NCBI GenBank assembly: GCA_013792075.1
Contig: VMSR01000215.1
Span: 1 to 57,753, forward strand
Direction of reading: 5' to 3'
Length of the DNA: 57,753 bases
DNA from: Desulfobacula sp.
GTDB taxonomy: Bacteria > Desulfobacterota > Desulfobacteria > Desulfobacterales > Desulfobacteraceae
The notes under the pieces were generated by a model. That model did no database searches and was not told the DNA's origin. It saw only the letters and a list, made by a program, of their open reading frames with translations. The first letter of the stretch is position 1; every line of letters begins with the position of its first letter. The translations under genes were made by a program, and so were the position numbers. Below are positions 8,807 through 17,424 of the stretch, piece after piece.

Positions 8807-9697
8807 ATGACTGCAGAAATTATCAGCGGTACCGAAATAAGAAAGGCGATCCTCGCAGAGGTCAAAGCCGAAGTTGACCAGATGAGAGAAAAGCACGGCA
8901 AGGTGCCGGGCCTTGTGACCATTCTGGTGGGATCAAGCCCCGCTTCCATCAGCTATGTTACCTTAAAAGTTAAAACAGCCATCAGCCTTGGCTTCCACGA
9001 AATTCAGGATGACCAGCCTGACGACATTTCAGAAGCAGACCTGCTTGCCTTGATTGACAAGTATAACAACGACCCGGATATCCATGGTATCCTGGTTCAG
9101 CTGCCCCTGCCCAAACACATTGATGACAAAAAGGTCCTCAATGCCATCAATCCTGACAAAGATGTGGATGCATTCCATCCGGTCAATGTGGGGAGGCTCA
9201 TGATCGGCGGCGATGAAGTGAAATTTCTTCCCTGTACCCCTGCGGGTATCCAGGAGATGATTGTCCGGTCAGGTACGGAAACTTCCGGCGCCGAAGTGGT
9301 TGTGGTGGGCAGATCCAATATTGTCGGCAAGCCCATTGCAATGATGATGGCCCAGAAGGGTGTGGGTGCCAATGCCACAGTGACCATCGTCCATACCCGG
9401 ACCAAGGATCTTGCCGCCCATTGCAAGCGGGCCGATATCCTCATTGTGGCCGCAGGTGTGCCGGACCTGGTGAAACCCGAATGGATCAAACCCGGCTCCA
9501 CCGTTATTGATGTGGGCGTAAACCGGGTGGGCATGAATGAAAAAACCGGAAAAGCGATCCTCAAGGGGGATGTTGACTATGAGGCGGCCAAAGAGATTGC
9601 CGGCAAGATTACGCCTGTTCCGGGCGGGGTCGGACCCATGACCATTGCCATGCTCATGAAAAACACCCTTAGATCCGCTCAATTGGCTCTCGGATAA
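8807..9697 (+). CDS. folD: Bifunctional methylene-THF dehydrogenase / methenyl-THF cyclohydrolase
   Basis: The 296-residue protein is FolD, which performs the two middle steps of the methyl branch, methenyl-THF hydrolysis and methylene-THF oxidation with NAD(P). The catalytic SYVTLKVK segment contains the Tyr and Lys pair of the active site. Further motifs are QLPLPKHID, DKDVDAFHP, PCTPAGI, the Rossmann segment VVVGRSNIVGKPIA and the signature PVPGGVGPMTIAML. The length is typical. The start ATG follows an AGGAG site at 8793-8797. It follows fhs on the same strand, consistent with a two-gene C1 operon that complements the divergent CODH/ACS genes, and is followed by a rho-independent terminator. 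Confidence 0.97.
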   Translation: MTAEIISGTEIRKAILAEVKAEVDQMREKHGKVPGLVTILVGSSPASISYVTLKVKTAISLGFHEIQDDQPDDISEADLLALIDKYNNDPDIHGILVQLPLPKHIDDKKVLNAINPDKDVDAFHPVNVGRLMIGGDEVKFLPCTPAGIQEMIVRSGTETSGAEVVVVGRSNIVGKPIAMMMAQKGVGANATVTIVHTRTKDLAAHCKRADILIVAAGVPDLVKPEWIKPGSTVIDVGVNRVGMNEKTGKAILKGDVDYEAAKEIAGKITPVPGGVGPMTIAMLMKNTLRSAQLALG

Positions 9698-9746
9698 GCA
9701 AGATAAATCGCTTTTCAGGCATTTTTATCTGCCTGGGGAATAAAAT

Positions 9747-9789
9747 AAAACCGTCGGTGTTACCAAGGGTGATGCCGCCGGTTTTTTTT
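9747..9789 (+). terminator. Rho-independent terminator after folD
   Basis: AAAACCG at 9747-9753 pairs with CGGTTTT at 9779-9785. After one mismatch, CGG (9755-9757) pairs with CCG (9775-9777). The right arm runs directly into eight T residues (9782-9789). This ends the fhs-folD unit and separates it from the acyl-CoA synthetase gene. Confidence 0.75.
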
Positions 9790-9910
9790 GCACTGCCCAA
9801 AGGATTCCCACACCTTTTTTACATCCTTCCCTTTACTTATGGTCCCTTAGACAATATTTTATACTATCATTGGAACTACTTTTATCCTAAGAGAGCAAGG
9901 GAGTCATCAT

Positions 9911-12034
9911 ATGGACAAGCTGGATGCTATTTTTTCTCCACAGACAATCGCAGTGATCGGGGCGTCAACCCAGAAGGGAAAGGTGGGGCATGATATTTTT
10001 GCCAATATCCTATACGGCGGCTATACCGGCACCTTGTATCCGGTAAACCCCAAAGCCAAATCCGTCCTCAGTGTCAAATGCTATATCAGTATTGCCGCCA
10101 TCCCGGACCCCATAGATCTTGCCATGATTATCCTGCCGCCCAAAGCCGCCCTGGGCTCGGTGAAAGAGTGTATTGCAAAGGGGGTAAAGGGGATTGTTAT
10201 CGTGTCTGCCGGTTTCAAGGAGGTGGGCGGAGAAGGGGCCCTGATGGAGATCCAGATAAAAGAACTCTGCGCCCAGGCTGGCGTTCGGCTGGTGGGCCCC
10301 AATTGTCTGGGGGTGATCAACCCGTCTAAAAAAGTTTCCCTGAATGCCAGTTTCTCTGCCAGGATGCCAAAGCCGGGGAATGTGTCGTTCATTTCCCAGA
10401 GCGGGGCCCTTTGCACGGCGGTCCTAGACTATGCGGCAGACAAGGGATTCGGGTTTTCAAAATTCATCTCCATCGGCAACAAGGCAGATGTGGATGAATT
10501 GGACCTGCTGCGGTATTATCATAAAGACCCGGATACCGATGTGGTCATGATCTATATGGAAGAATTGTCCAGAACCTCGGAAGAGTTTGTCACGGAAGTT
10601 CGGGAAATGACCTCGGGCACCAATCCCACCCATGTGATTGTCATCAAGTCCGGATCTTCGGTGGCAGGGGCAGCGGCTGCCGCTTCCCATACCGGCGCCT
10701 TGGCGGGTTCCGATGCCATCTATGACGGGATCTTCACCATGTCGGGAATTTTGCGGTGCAAAACCGTGAACCAGCTGTTCGATTATGCCCAGGCCTTTGC
10801 AGCCAATAAATATCCCACGGGGGACAGAATTGCCATTGTCACCAATGCAGGTGGTCCCGGCATTATTGCCACGGATATGAGTGAGCAGTCCGGGTTGAAG
10901 CTGGCCAAGTTTTCAGAGGAAACAGTCAAGGAATTGAAAAAATATCTGCCGGCCACTGCCAATTTTCACAATCCCGTGGATGTGATCGGGGATGCGGCCA
11001 AGGACCGGTATGAAAATACCCTGGCAACGGTGTTGGCCGATCGGGGGGTTGATGCGGTGCTGATCATCCTGACCCCCCAGTCCATGACAGATGCCATTGG
11101 TACGGCCGAGGCCATTGTTAAAATAGCCAAAAATAGTATCAAGCCCATTCTATGCGCCTTCATGGGGGTGGTGGATGTGTCCGACGGGGTTAAATTGTTA
11201 CAGGCCCACAGGGTGCCGGTATATCAGTTCCCGGAAAGTGCGGCCCGGTCCCTGGGAGCCTTGCGGGAAGGTATGAAGTGGTCGTTCAGAAAAATTTTAC
11301 CCCAGTACGATCTGGTCTATGACAGGGACAAGGCCGCCGGCATTATTGATAAATACATGAAAGAAGGCCGGAAGATACTGGGAGAACTGGATGGAAATGA
11401 GATCCTGAATTGTTACGGGTTTAAAACCATTCCCACGGTCCTTTCGAAAACAGCCAAACAAGCGGTAAAGATTGCAGAAAAAATGGGCTATCCGGTTGTC
11501 ATGAAAATCGTTTCGCCCCAGATTCTGCACAAATCAGATGCCGGCGGGGTAAAGGTCGGGGTTAAGGATGCAGATGGGGTTGAAATGGCCTTTGAAACCA
11601 TCATGAAAAATGGCCGGGCCTATGATCCGGATGCACAGATTTCCGGTGTTCTGGTTCAGAAAATGGCGCCGGAAGGCAAGGAAGTAATCCTGGGGGTGAC
11701 AAAGGATCCGGTATTTGGCCATGCCATTATGTTCGGTCTTGGCGGGATCTTTGTCGAGGTATATAAAGACGTGGCGTTTCGGTTGTCCCCCATGGGTCGG
11801 AATGTGGCCCGGCGCATGGTGAAAAGTATTAAGGGGTATCCAATTCTAAAGGGATTGAGGGGACAGGCCCCTTCTGATATAGAAGCCATTGAAAAAAACA
11901 TTGTGTCTTTGAAGGCCATGGTGGATAATCATCCCATGATTGCGGAGTTGGACATTAATCCGCTTTTTGTCCATGGAGAAGGAGAGGGCACCACTGTGGC
12001 GGATATCGTTATCCGGCTTGAAGATGGCGCCTAA
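9911..12034 (+). CDS. ADP-forming acetyl/acyl-CoA synthetase, fused alpha-beta form
   Basis: This 707-residue protein is an NDP-forming acyl-CoA synthetase (ACD family), interconverting acyl-CoA + ADP + Pi with acid + CoA + ATP. The N-terminal part has a CoA-binding Rossmann fold (SPQTIAVIGAST) and succinyl-CoA-ligase-like domains with the phosphohistidine loop at H260 (SHTGALAGSD). The C-terminal third (about 485-707) is an ATP-grasp beta domain with a second conserved histidine at H540 (LHKSDAGGVKVG). Alpha and beta parts are in one chain, as in many bacterial homologues. The start ATG has AAGGGAG upstream. Placed after the Wood-Ljungdahl genes, it could convert acetyl-CoA to acetate with ATP gain or activate acetate. 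The acyl specificity cannot be read from sequence. Confidence 0.9.
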   Translation: MDKLDAIFSPQTIAVIGASTQKGKVGHDIFANILYGGYTGTLYPVNPKAKSVLSVKCYISIAAIPDPIDLAMIILPPKAALGSVKECIAKGVKGIVIVSAGFKEVGGEGALMEIQIKELCAQAGVRLVGPNCLGVINPSKKVSLNASFSARMPKPGNVSFISQSGALCTAVLDYAADKGFGFSKFISIGNKADVDELDLLRYYHKDPDTDVVMIYMEELSRTSEEFVTEVREMTSGTNPTHVIVIKSGSSVAGAAAAASHTGALAGSDAIYDGIFTMSGILRCKTVNQLFDYAQAFAANKYPTGDRIAIVTNAGGPGIIATDMSEQSGLKLAKFSEETVKELKKYLPATANFHNPVDVIGDAAKDRYENTLATVLADRGVDAVLIILTPQSMTDAIGTAEAIVKIAKNSIKPILCAFMGVVDVSDGVKLLQAHRVPVYQFPESAARSLGALREGMKWSFRKILPQYDLVYDRDKAAGIIDKYMKEGRKILGELDGNEILNCYGFKTIPTVLSKTAKQAVKIAEKMGYPVVMKIVSPQILHKSDAGGVKVGVKDADGVEMAFETIMKNGRAYDPDAQISGVLVQKMAPEGKEVILGVTKDPVFGHAIMFGLGGIFVEVYKDVAFRLSPMGRNVARRMVKSIKGYPILKGLRGQAPSDIEAIEKNIVSLKAMVDNHPMIAELDINPLFVHGEGEGTTVADIVIRLEDGA

Positions 12035-12060
12035 AAAATTAAATTTTAAGGAGAGATAGG

Positions 12061-12378
12061 ATGCCCAAGGGAGATGGATTTGTAATGGAGGAAGGCAAAA
12101 AAAAGGAATCCGGCACCCGGAAAAATTTGCCCAAGGTTGATTTTTCTGCCTTTATCTTGTCTTTGTATTCATCCGGGCTGGTCCAGTTGGGAAAGGTGGA
12201 AGAGCCATCCACAGGTAAAACATCTGTCAATCTTGATCTGGCCAGACATACCATTGACATGATTGCCATGCTGGAAGAAAAGACCCGGGGAAATTTGACC
12301 AATGATGAAGAAAATCTATTAAAAGCGTTGCTCAGTGAGATACGTCTGGCATATGTCGAGGCAAAGGCGTGCGCCTGA
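12061..12378 (+). CDS. DUF1844 family small protein
   Basis: The 105-residue acidic protein matches the DUF1844 pattern: a hydrophobic FILSLYSSGLVQLG segment, then NLDLARHTIDMIAMLEEKTRGNLTNDEENLL and a C-terminal helix. No catalytic residues or membrane segment are evident and the function is unknown. A good ribosome site (AAGGAGAG) precedes the ATG. It lies 26 bases after the ADP-forming synthetase, and its 3' end overlaps the start of ispE by 10 bases, so the three are probably translated from one message. Confidence 0.75.
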   Translation: MPKGDGFVMEEGKKKESGTRKNLPKVDFSAFILSLYSSGLVQLGKVEEPSTGKTSVNLDLARHTIDMIAMLEEKTRGNLTNDEENLLKALLSEIRLAYVEAKACA

Positions 12379-13253
12379 AAAAATTATCCTTTGCCAAGAT
12401 CAATCTTTTTCTGCATGTAACCGGAAAACGAGAGGATGGGTATCATGAACTTTGTTCTTTGATGGCCCAGATTAATATCCGGGATGAACTGGATTTTTTT
12501 TTTGAAGGAAGCGGTATCCGGGTCACCTGTGACCATCCGTTAGTGCCGGAAGATAAAACAAACCTGGCCCATAGGGCCGCAGCCCTTTTTTTTCATACCT
12601 GTAAAAAAAAAAACAGGCCCCTTCCCTTGGACGGAGTGTCCATCCATATTAAGAAACAAATACCGCCCGGAGGCGGTCTTGGCGGCGGTAGCAGCAATGC
12701 GGCCTGTGTTTTGATGGCCCTGAATGACTATTGTTCGACCGTATTTTCCAAGGATGAGCTCATGGGGATTGGGCTTGAATTGGGGGCGGATGTCCCGTTT
12801 TTTATTTTTGGGAGTCCTGCCATTGCCACAGGCGTGGGGGAAAGGCTTGAGAAATATTCCAATTTGCCGGATTTATATTTGGTTTTATGTGATCCGGGGG
12901 TGCCGGCTTCCACAGTGGATGTTTTTAAAAATAGTGTTTTTAGATTGACATCCGGGCCCGATTATAATATGAATACTGGTTTGAATGCGCTGTTAAGAGG
13001 ACAGGGGGTTGAAGGAAGGGAAAAATTGCACAATGACCTGGAAGCGTCGGCATGCAGATTGTACCCGGAAATCGGCTCAGCCAAAGAAGAGATGGAGTTT
13101 TTGCTGAAAAGAAATGTGTATATGTCTGGAAGCGGCTCATCTCTTTTTGCTCTTTTTTCCGGACCAGAAACTGCAGGCAAGGCATATGAGCTGCTTGCAG
13201 AAAAATGGTCTCAAGGTCCTAAAAAGGTTTTTTTGACCTCCTTAAGGCGCTGA
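12369..13253 (+). CDS. ispE: 4-diphosphocytidyl-2-C-methyl-D-erythritol kinase
   Basis: The 294-residue protein is the GHMP-family kinase of the non-mevalonate (MEP) isoprenoid pathway. It has the N-terminal AKINLFLHV segment with the catalytic lysine, the GHMP ATP-binding loop PPGGGLGGGSSNAA, GADVPFFIFG with the catalytic aspartate, and the C-terminal MSGSGSSLFALF loop. The start is a GTG at 12369 inside the end of the DUF1844 gene, implying translational coupling. The ispE-tRNA-Gln-prs-rplY-pth order is a common arrangement in deltaproteobacteria. The chain is complete. Confidence 0.95.
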   Translation: MRLKKLSFAKINLFLHVTGKREDGYHELCSLMAQINIRDELDFFFEGSGIRVTCDHPLVPEDKTNLAHRAAALFFHTCKKKNRPLPLDGVSIHIKKQIPPGGGLGGGSSNAACVLMALNDYCSTVFSKDELMGIGLELGADVPFFIFGSPAIATGVGERLEKYSNLPDLYLVLCDPGVPASTVDVFKNSVFRLTSGPDYNMNTGLNALLRGQGVEGREKLHNDLEASACRLYPEIGSAKEEMEFLLKRNVYMSGSGSSLFALFSGPETAGKAYELLAEKWSQGPKKVFLTSLRR

Positions 13254-13271
13254 CATTTGAGTTAAATGTAC

Positions 13272-13346
13272 TGGGGCGTCGTCAAGCGGTAAGACACAGG
13301 GTTTTGATCCCTGCACTCAGAGGTTCGAATCCTCTCGCCCCAGCCA
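13272..13346 (+). tRNA. tRNA-Gln, anticodon TTG
   Basis: A full cloverleaf is visible: acceptor TGGGGCG/CGCCCCA, D arm GTC...GAC, anticodon stem CAGGG/CCCTG around the loop TTTTGAT, and T arm AGAGG-TTCGAAT-CCTCT. The anticodon is TTG at 13304-13306, reading glutamine codons. The discriminator base is G and CCA is encoded (13344-13346). It closely resembles the E. coli glutamine tRNA. It sits between ispE and prs and is probably processed from the same transcript. Confidence 0.96.
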
Positions 13347-13377
13347 AACTTAATATATTAAAAAAAAGAGATTTAAT

Positions 13378-14316
13378 ATGAATGGCTTGTCCATTTTTGC
13401 CGGGAACTCAAATCCACTACTGGCTGAGCGGATTTCAGAGTACCTTGCAAAACCCTTGGGAAGATTGAAAGTCAACCGTTTCAGTGATGGTGAAACACAG
13501 GTTGAAATCCATGAGAACGTCAGGAAAAGGGAAATATATGTTATCCAGTCCACCTGCCATCCTGTGAACGACAATCTGGTTGAACTTTTACTTCTGATTG
13601 ATGCTTTCAGGCGGTCTTCCGCCAGTCGGATCACTGCGGTTATTCCGTATTTCGGGTATTCCCGTCAGGATAAAAAAGTATCGCCAAGGGTGCCCATCAG
13701 CGCCAAGCTTGTTGCAGATCTCCTGGATGTTGCGGGTGTCGACAGGGTCATTACAATGGATCTCCATGCAGGACAGATCCAGGGATTCTTTAATGTTCCC
13801 GTGGATAACCTGTATTCAGCTCCTATTATTATTGATGATATTAGAACCCGATTTTCTGAAAACCTGGTGGTTGTGTCTCCGGACGCAGGCGGGGTTGAAA
13901 GGGCGAGGGCCTATGCCAAGCGTCTGAACGCCGGTCTTGCCATTGTCGACAAGAGACGGAGTGCGCCGAATCAGGCCAAGGCCATGGCCATCATTGGAGA
14001 TGTTCAGGATAAAATTGCCATCATCATAGATGATATGGCGGACACGGCAGGGACGCTGACCGAGGCAGCCGGTGTGATTCGGAAGGAAGGTGCCAGGGAA
14101 GTTCACGCCTATTGCACCCATCCTGTCCTTTCCGGCCCGGCCATTGACAGAATCAATAACTCATCTTTAAATTCTCTTGTTGTAACGGATACCATCCCCT
14201 TATCCGAGGAAGCAAAAAAATGTGACAAGATTAAAATACTTTCCATCGCCAAATTGGTGGGGGAGGCGATTATGCGCAGTTATCGGGGTGATTCTGTAAA
14301 TTCTCTATTTGTATAA
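13378..14316 (+). CDS. prs: Ribose-phosphate pyrophosphokinase (PRPP synthetase, class I)
   Basis: The 312-residue enzyme makes PRPP from ribose 5-phosphate and ATP for nucleotide, histidine and tryptophan synthesis. Hallmarks are the start [27 protein letters not shown], the ATP-contacting [10 protein letters not shown], the signature [11 protein letters not shown] and the PRPP-binding loop [12 protein letters not shown]. Length is normal for class I. The gene follows the glutamine tRNA by 31 bases and precedes rplY by 52 bases. Its ATG is preceded only by a weak AAAGAG ribosome site. Confidence 0.96.
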   Translation: MNGLSIFAGNSNPLLAERISEYLAKPLGRLKVNRFSDGETQVEIHENVRKREIYVIQSTCHPVNDNLVELLLLIDAFRRSSASRITAVIPYFGYSRQDKKVSPRVPISAKLVADLLDVAGVDRVITMDLHAGQIQGFFNVPVDNLYSAPIIIDDIRTRFSENLVVVSPDAGGVERARAYAKRLNAGLAIVDKRRSAPNQAKAMAIIGDVQDKIAIIIDDMADTAGTLTEAAGVIRKEGAREVHAYCTHPVLSGPAIDRINNSSLNSLVVTDTIPLSEEAKKCDKIKILSIAKLVGEAIMRSYRGDSVNSLFV

Positions 14317-14368
14317 AAATATATATTAGTCTTCTGCAAAATTATGGCAGATACGGAGGGTAAAAACG

Positions 14369-14998
14369 TTGGAATTAATTGAACTAAACGCAAAAAAAAG
14401 AGAAACCAAGGGTAAGGGCGCTGCTAGAAAATTGAGAGTCACAAAAGCCATACCCGCAATTGTCTATGGGGCCAAAATAGATCCCATGATGCTATCCCTT
14501 GACGCGGTTGAATTTGTCAAAGTTATCAGGGATTACGGTAATACCGGTCTTTTCTTCAACCTGAAGATTGAAGACGGTCCTGATAAGACTGTCATGCTCA
14601 AGGCGATGCAGATGGATGCCTTTAGTCTTGAGTATCTCCATGTGGACCTCCATGAAGTCGATATGGACCATTCGGTAACTGTTATGGTTCCCGTTGAAAC
14701 AAGCGGTGTCTGCCCAGGGGTTAAGAATGGCGGTGGTATGATTCAGATTATCCGGCGCGAACTTGAAGTGATTTGTAAGCCTGTGGATATGCCGGAGAGC
14801 ATTGTTCTGGATATTTCCGGGCTGGATATCGGGGATTCGATCCATGTGAAAGATATCGATCTGGGGGATTCAATTGTGATTCCCCATGAAGTGAATTTTA
14901 CCATTATTACCATTGTTCCGCCGACAGCCGATGACTCTGAAGATTCAGAAGAGGATGAAGAAGATCTTATTGAAGAAGATGATACCAGCGAAGAATAA
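14369..14998 (+). CDS. rplY: 50S ribosomal protein L25 / general stress protein Ctc
   Basis: The 209-residue protein is the long (Ctc/TL5) form of ribosomal protein L25, which binds 5S rRNA. The N-terminal L25 domain (KRETKGKGAARKLRVTKAIPAIVYG) is followed by the C-terminal beta domain (residues about 95-190, with VPVETSGVCPGVKNGGGM). A strongly acidic tail rich in Asp, Glu and Ser ends the chain. The start is a TTG at 14369, supported by the CGGAGGG ribosome site 8 bases upstream. It lies between prs and pth, a frequent bacterial arrangement. Confidence 0.93.
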   Translation: MELIELNAKKRETKGKGAARKLRVTKAIPAIVYGAKIDPMMLSLDAVEFVKVIRDYGNTGLFFNLKIEDGPDKTVMLKAMQMDAFSLEYLHVDLHEVDMDHSVTVMVPVETSGVCPGVKNGGGMIQIIRRELEVICKPVDMPESIVLDISGLDIGDSIHVKDIDLGDSIVIPHEVNFTIITIVPPTADDSEDSEEDEEDLIEEDDTSEE

Positions 14999-15008
14999 AT
15001 TGTAATAA

Positions 15009-15587
15009 ATGTCAGATGCCAAATTTAAACTGATTGCGGGTCTGGGAAATCCGGGAACGGATTATGCCCAGACCCGTCATAATATTGGTTTTTTAGTGGT
15101 TGATGCCCTGGCGTCAGCCTCCTGCCTGGAAATAAACAAATCTCGTTTTGACGCTGCCTATGCCAAGGGCAGAATCAAAGATCTGGACGTATTCCTTGTC
15201 AAGCCCATGTCCTATATGAACAGGAGTGGGGGACCCATCCAAAAATTTGCCGCCTATTATAAAATTGAACTGCCGGATATCATTCTTGTCCACGACGACA
15301 TGGATCTTGATTTTGGGAAGATTAAAATTGTTCAGGGAAGGGGTCACGGCGGTCATAACGGGGTTCGATCCATCATGGATGCATTCGGCCAGAAAGAGTG
15401 TATACGCGTGAAGGTCGGCGTGGGGCATCCAGGTGGTCAAAAGGGCGTGATTGGTCATGTTCTGGGTCGGTTTGCTCCTGACGAACAGCAGGTGTTGGAT
15501 GATACTGTTGCGGCCGCGATGGATGCCTGCCTGGCCATTCTCGGCAATGGGGTTACCCGGGCCATGAATACCGTGAATACCCGTTGA
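15009..15587 (+). CDS. pth: Peptidyl-tRNA hydrolase
   Basis: The 192-residue enzyme releases tRNA from prematurely dropped peptidyl-tRNA. Family landmarks are all present: IAGLGNPGTDYAQTRHNIGF with the catalytic histidine, KPMSYMNRSG with the conserved asparagine, VHDDMDLDFGKIK, and GHGGHNGVRSI. Length is typical. It follows rplY after a 10-base gap, so it is probably the last gene of the ispE-tRNA-prs-rplY-pth unit. Confidence 0.96.
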   Translation: MSDAKFKLIAGLGNPGTDYAQTRHNIGFLVVDALASASCLEINKSRFDAAYAKGRIKDLDVFLVKPMSYMNRSGGPIQKFAAYYKIELPDIILVHDDMDLDFGKIKIVQGRGHGGHNGVRSIMDAFGQKECIRVKVGVGHPGGQKGVIGHVLGRFAPDEQQVLDDTVAAAMDACLAILGNGVTRAMNTVNTR

Positions 15588-15675
15588 TGGAACCATCTGC
15601 CCCTATCCACCCTTGAACACGCTCTGATCAACCTCATTTTTCCCCGCAAATCAAAACCGAAATCCGAAAGTTTTG

Positions 15676-15724
15676 TTATTGAATAGCGCCTTTGGTTTTA
15701 TTCAATAATTTCAGGGAAACCCTG
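15676..15724. repeat. Two tandem inverted repeats between pth and carD
   Basis: TTATTGAATA (15676-15685) is a perfect inverse of TATTCAATAA (15699-15708). Immediately after, CAGGG-AAA-CCCTG (15712-15724) is a second perfect hairpin. Neither is followed by a T-run, so intrinsic termination of the pth unit is unlikely to be their only role. They lie about 110 bases before the carD start in a 245-base non-coding stretch, which also holds a TTGACA at about 15754-15759 with no convincing -10 partner. Confidence 0.45.
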
Positions 15725-15832
15725 CTATTCCGAAGCGTTTTGCAATTATTTGATTGACAATGTTGTTAAAATATGGTTCTCTGCATGAGAATGGGCAACT
15801 TGTTTTTAAAAAAAAATTAAGGTGGGCTATCT

Positions 15833-16366
15833 ATGGGTGAAAAATCCAAAAACGTCAAGGCAGCGGCAAACGGTTCAACAAAAAAAGAATTTTCAAAGGG
15901 AGATCTGGCTGTTTATCCGGCACATGGGGTTGGCTATATCGAGTCAATTGAAAGCAAAGAGATAAACGGAGACACCATGAATTTTTACATGATGAAAATT
16001 GTGGAAAACGGCATGGTAATCATGATTCCAACCTCAAACGTGGAATCTGTCGGGTTGCGGGAAGTGACTCCCGTGGCCGAGGTTCCGGAAGTCTACAAGG
16101 TAATGCAGGAAAAGGCCCAGGGTGCTGACAACCAGACATGGAACCGTAGATACAGGGAATATATGGATAAGATCAAGACCGGGTCCATCTATGATGTGGC
16201 TGAAGTCTTCCGGGATCTGTTCCAGCTCAAGCTTGAAAAGGATCTTTCCTTTGGTGAGCGGAAGCTGCTTGATACTGCCCAGAATCTTCTGGTTCAGGAG
16301 CTTTCCATGGCCAAGGATGTTGATGAAAAAGCAATGATGACAGAGATTGAAAACCTTTTTAATTAA
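15833..16366 (+). CDS. CarD-like transcriptional regulator
   Basis: This 177-residue protein has a CarD/TRCF RNA-polymerase-interacting domain (about 20-80: FSKGDLAVYPAHGVGYIESI, then MKIVENGMVIMIPTSN) and the helical C-terminal domain of CarD proteins (NRRYREYMDKIKTG, DLSFGERKLLDTAQNLL). CarD proteins bind the polymerase beta subunit and stabilise open promoter complexes. A short Lys/Ala-rich N-terminal tail precedes the domain. The start ATG follows TTAAGGTGGG. The gene stands alone between two non-coding stretches and ends at a strong terminator. Confidence 0.92.
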   Translation: MGEKSKNVKAAANGSTKKEFSKGDLAVYPAHGVGYIESIESKEINGDTMNFYMMKIVENGMVIMIPTSNVESVGLREVTPVAEVPEVYKVMQEKAQGADNQTWNRRYREYMDKIKTGSIYDVAEVFRDLFQLKLEKDLSFGERKLLDTAQNLLVQELSMAKDVDEKAMMTEIENLFN

Positions 16367-16391
16367 CCACCAGGAGTCATAAAAAATTTGT

Positions 16392-16429
16392 ACCGGTGGG
16401 TTAGGAGACTAACCTGCCGGTTTTTTTTT
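16392..16429 (+). terminator. Rho-independent terminator after carD
   Basis: ACCGG and GGGTTAG (16392-16403) pair with CTAACC and CCGGT around a GAGA loop, with one small internal mismatch. The right arm runs straight into nine T residues (16421-16429). The next gene's ATG is only 7 bases beyond the T-run. Confidence 0.85.
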
Positions 16430-16436
16430 ACACAGT

Positions 16437-17387
16437 ATGAGACTTAAATTTACGATTTCCATGGATCAGGTGGATTTGCGTCTGGACCAGGTTCTTTCCA
16501 CTGCTGTTGAGACCTGCTCCAGGAGCCAGGCATCTGACCTGATCTCCTGCGGCAAGGTTCTGGTATCGGGTATGAAAAAACGGCCCGGGTACCGGGTTAA
16601 AAAAGGGGATGCCATATCAGGCCAGATTCCTGAACCAGTGACAGAGGAGCTCCCCAAACCCGAACCCATGGATCTTTCGATTCTCTTTGAAGACGATTAT
16701 ATCCTTGTCATAGACAAGCCCCCTGGCCTTGTGGTGCATCCGGGGCCGGGAAATCTTTGCAATACCCTTGTGAATGGTTTGATGCATCATGTTCCCGGTT
16801 TTCTGGATGGGGGATGGGATCCCGTTCGACCCGGTATTGTCCATCGCCTTGATAAAGATACATCAGGTTTGATTGTGGTGGCCAAGACCCTTACTAGCCT
16901 GTCCTTTCTCCAGAAAGAATTTAAACAGCGGCGGGTGGAAAAAAGATACCTTGCCCTGGCAGAGGGAAAGGCCATTGCCCCCAGGGGAGAGATTCTACTG
17001 CCCCTTGGCCGCCATCCGGTCAGAAGAAAGATAATGGCCGTGAACCATGAAACCGGAAAGTATGCCAGAACATCCTGGCAGGTTCTGCAACGGTTTGCCC
17101 AGGCGTGTTTGATTGATGTTCGCCTCCATACGGGCCGTACCCACCAAATCCGGATTCATTTTTATGCCATGGATATGCCCCTTCTCGGAGACAATGTGTA
17201 CCAATACCGCAGGAATCGCGGGAAAAAAATACTTACCGATCGTCAGATGCTTCATTCCTGGAAGCTTCGATTCCGCCACCCCTATTCGGGGCAGGAAATG
17301 ATGTTTGCGTCAGAAATGCCCCATGATTTTGCCCAGACCATGGCAAAGCTGGGTCCTTCTGATAAAGAGGACCCCAGCTTGAGTTAA
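16437..17387 (+). CDS. rluD: RluA/RluD family 23S rRNA pseudouridine synthase
   Basis: The 316-residue protein has an N-terminal S4 RNA-binding domain (residues about 12-60, RLDQVLSTAVETCSRSQASDLI) and the RluA-type catalytic domain. The catalytic aspartate lies in the signature GIVHRLDKDTSGLIVVAKT. Further motifs are IDKPPGLVVHPGPGN, RRVEKRYLALAEG and LHTGRTHQIRIHF. It probably modifies 23S rRNA helix 69, as RluD does, but another RluA-class target cannot be excluded. No ribosome site is visible: the ATG sits 7 bases after the carD terminator. An in-frame ATG at 16461 has no better site. Its 3' end contains a hairpin. Confidence 0.88.
   Translation: MRLKFTISMDQVDLRLDQVLSTAVETCSRSQASDLISCGKVLVSGMKKRPGYRVKKGDAISGQIPEPVTEELPKPEPMDLSILFEDDYILVIDKPPGLVVHPGPGNLCNTLVNGLMHHVPGFLDGGWDPVRPGIVHRLDKDTSGLIVVAKTLTSLSFLQKEFKQRRVEKRYLALAEGKAIAPRGEILLPLGRHPVRRKIMAVNHETGKYARTSWQVLQRFAQACLIDVRLHTGRTHQIRIHFYAMDMPLLGDNVYQYRRNRGKKILTDRQMLHSWKLRFRHPYSGQEMMFASEMPHDFAQTMAKLGPSDKEDPSLS
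17346..17380. terminator. Hairpin at the rluD 3' end between convergent genes
   Basis: AAGCTGGGTCCT (17346-17357) pairs with AGGACCCCAGCTT (17368-17380) apart from one bulged base. The hairpin lies within the last codons of rluD, 45 bases from the stop of the convergent ferredoxin gene. No T-run follows on either strand, so it is a candidate 3'-end structure, not a clear intrinsic terminator. Confidence 0.4.
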
Positions 17388-17424
17388 GGTGATTCATATC
17401 GAATAGCCTTCAGGTTTTTTAAGA

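Noticed and set aside
14333-14351. TCTGC/GCAGA hairpin before rplY as an autoregulatory element
   Set aside because: The stem is only 5 bp, and I know of no such leader for L25; chance is likely.
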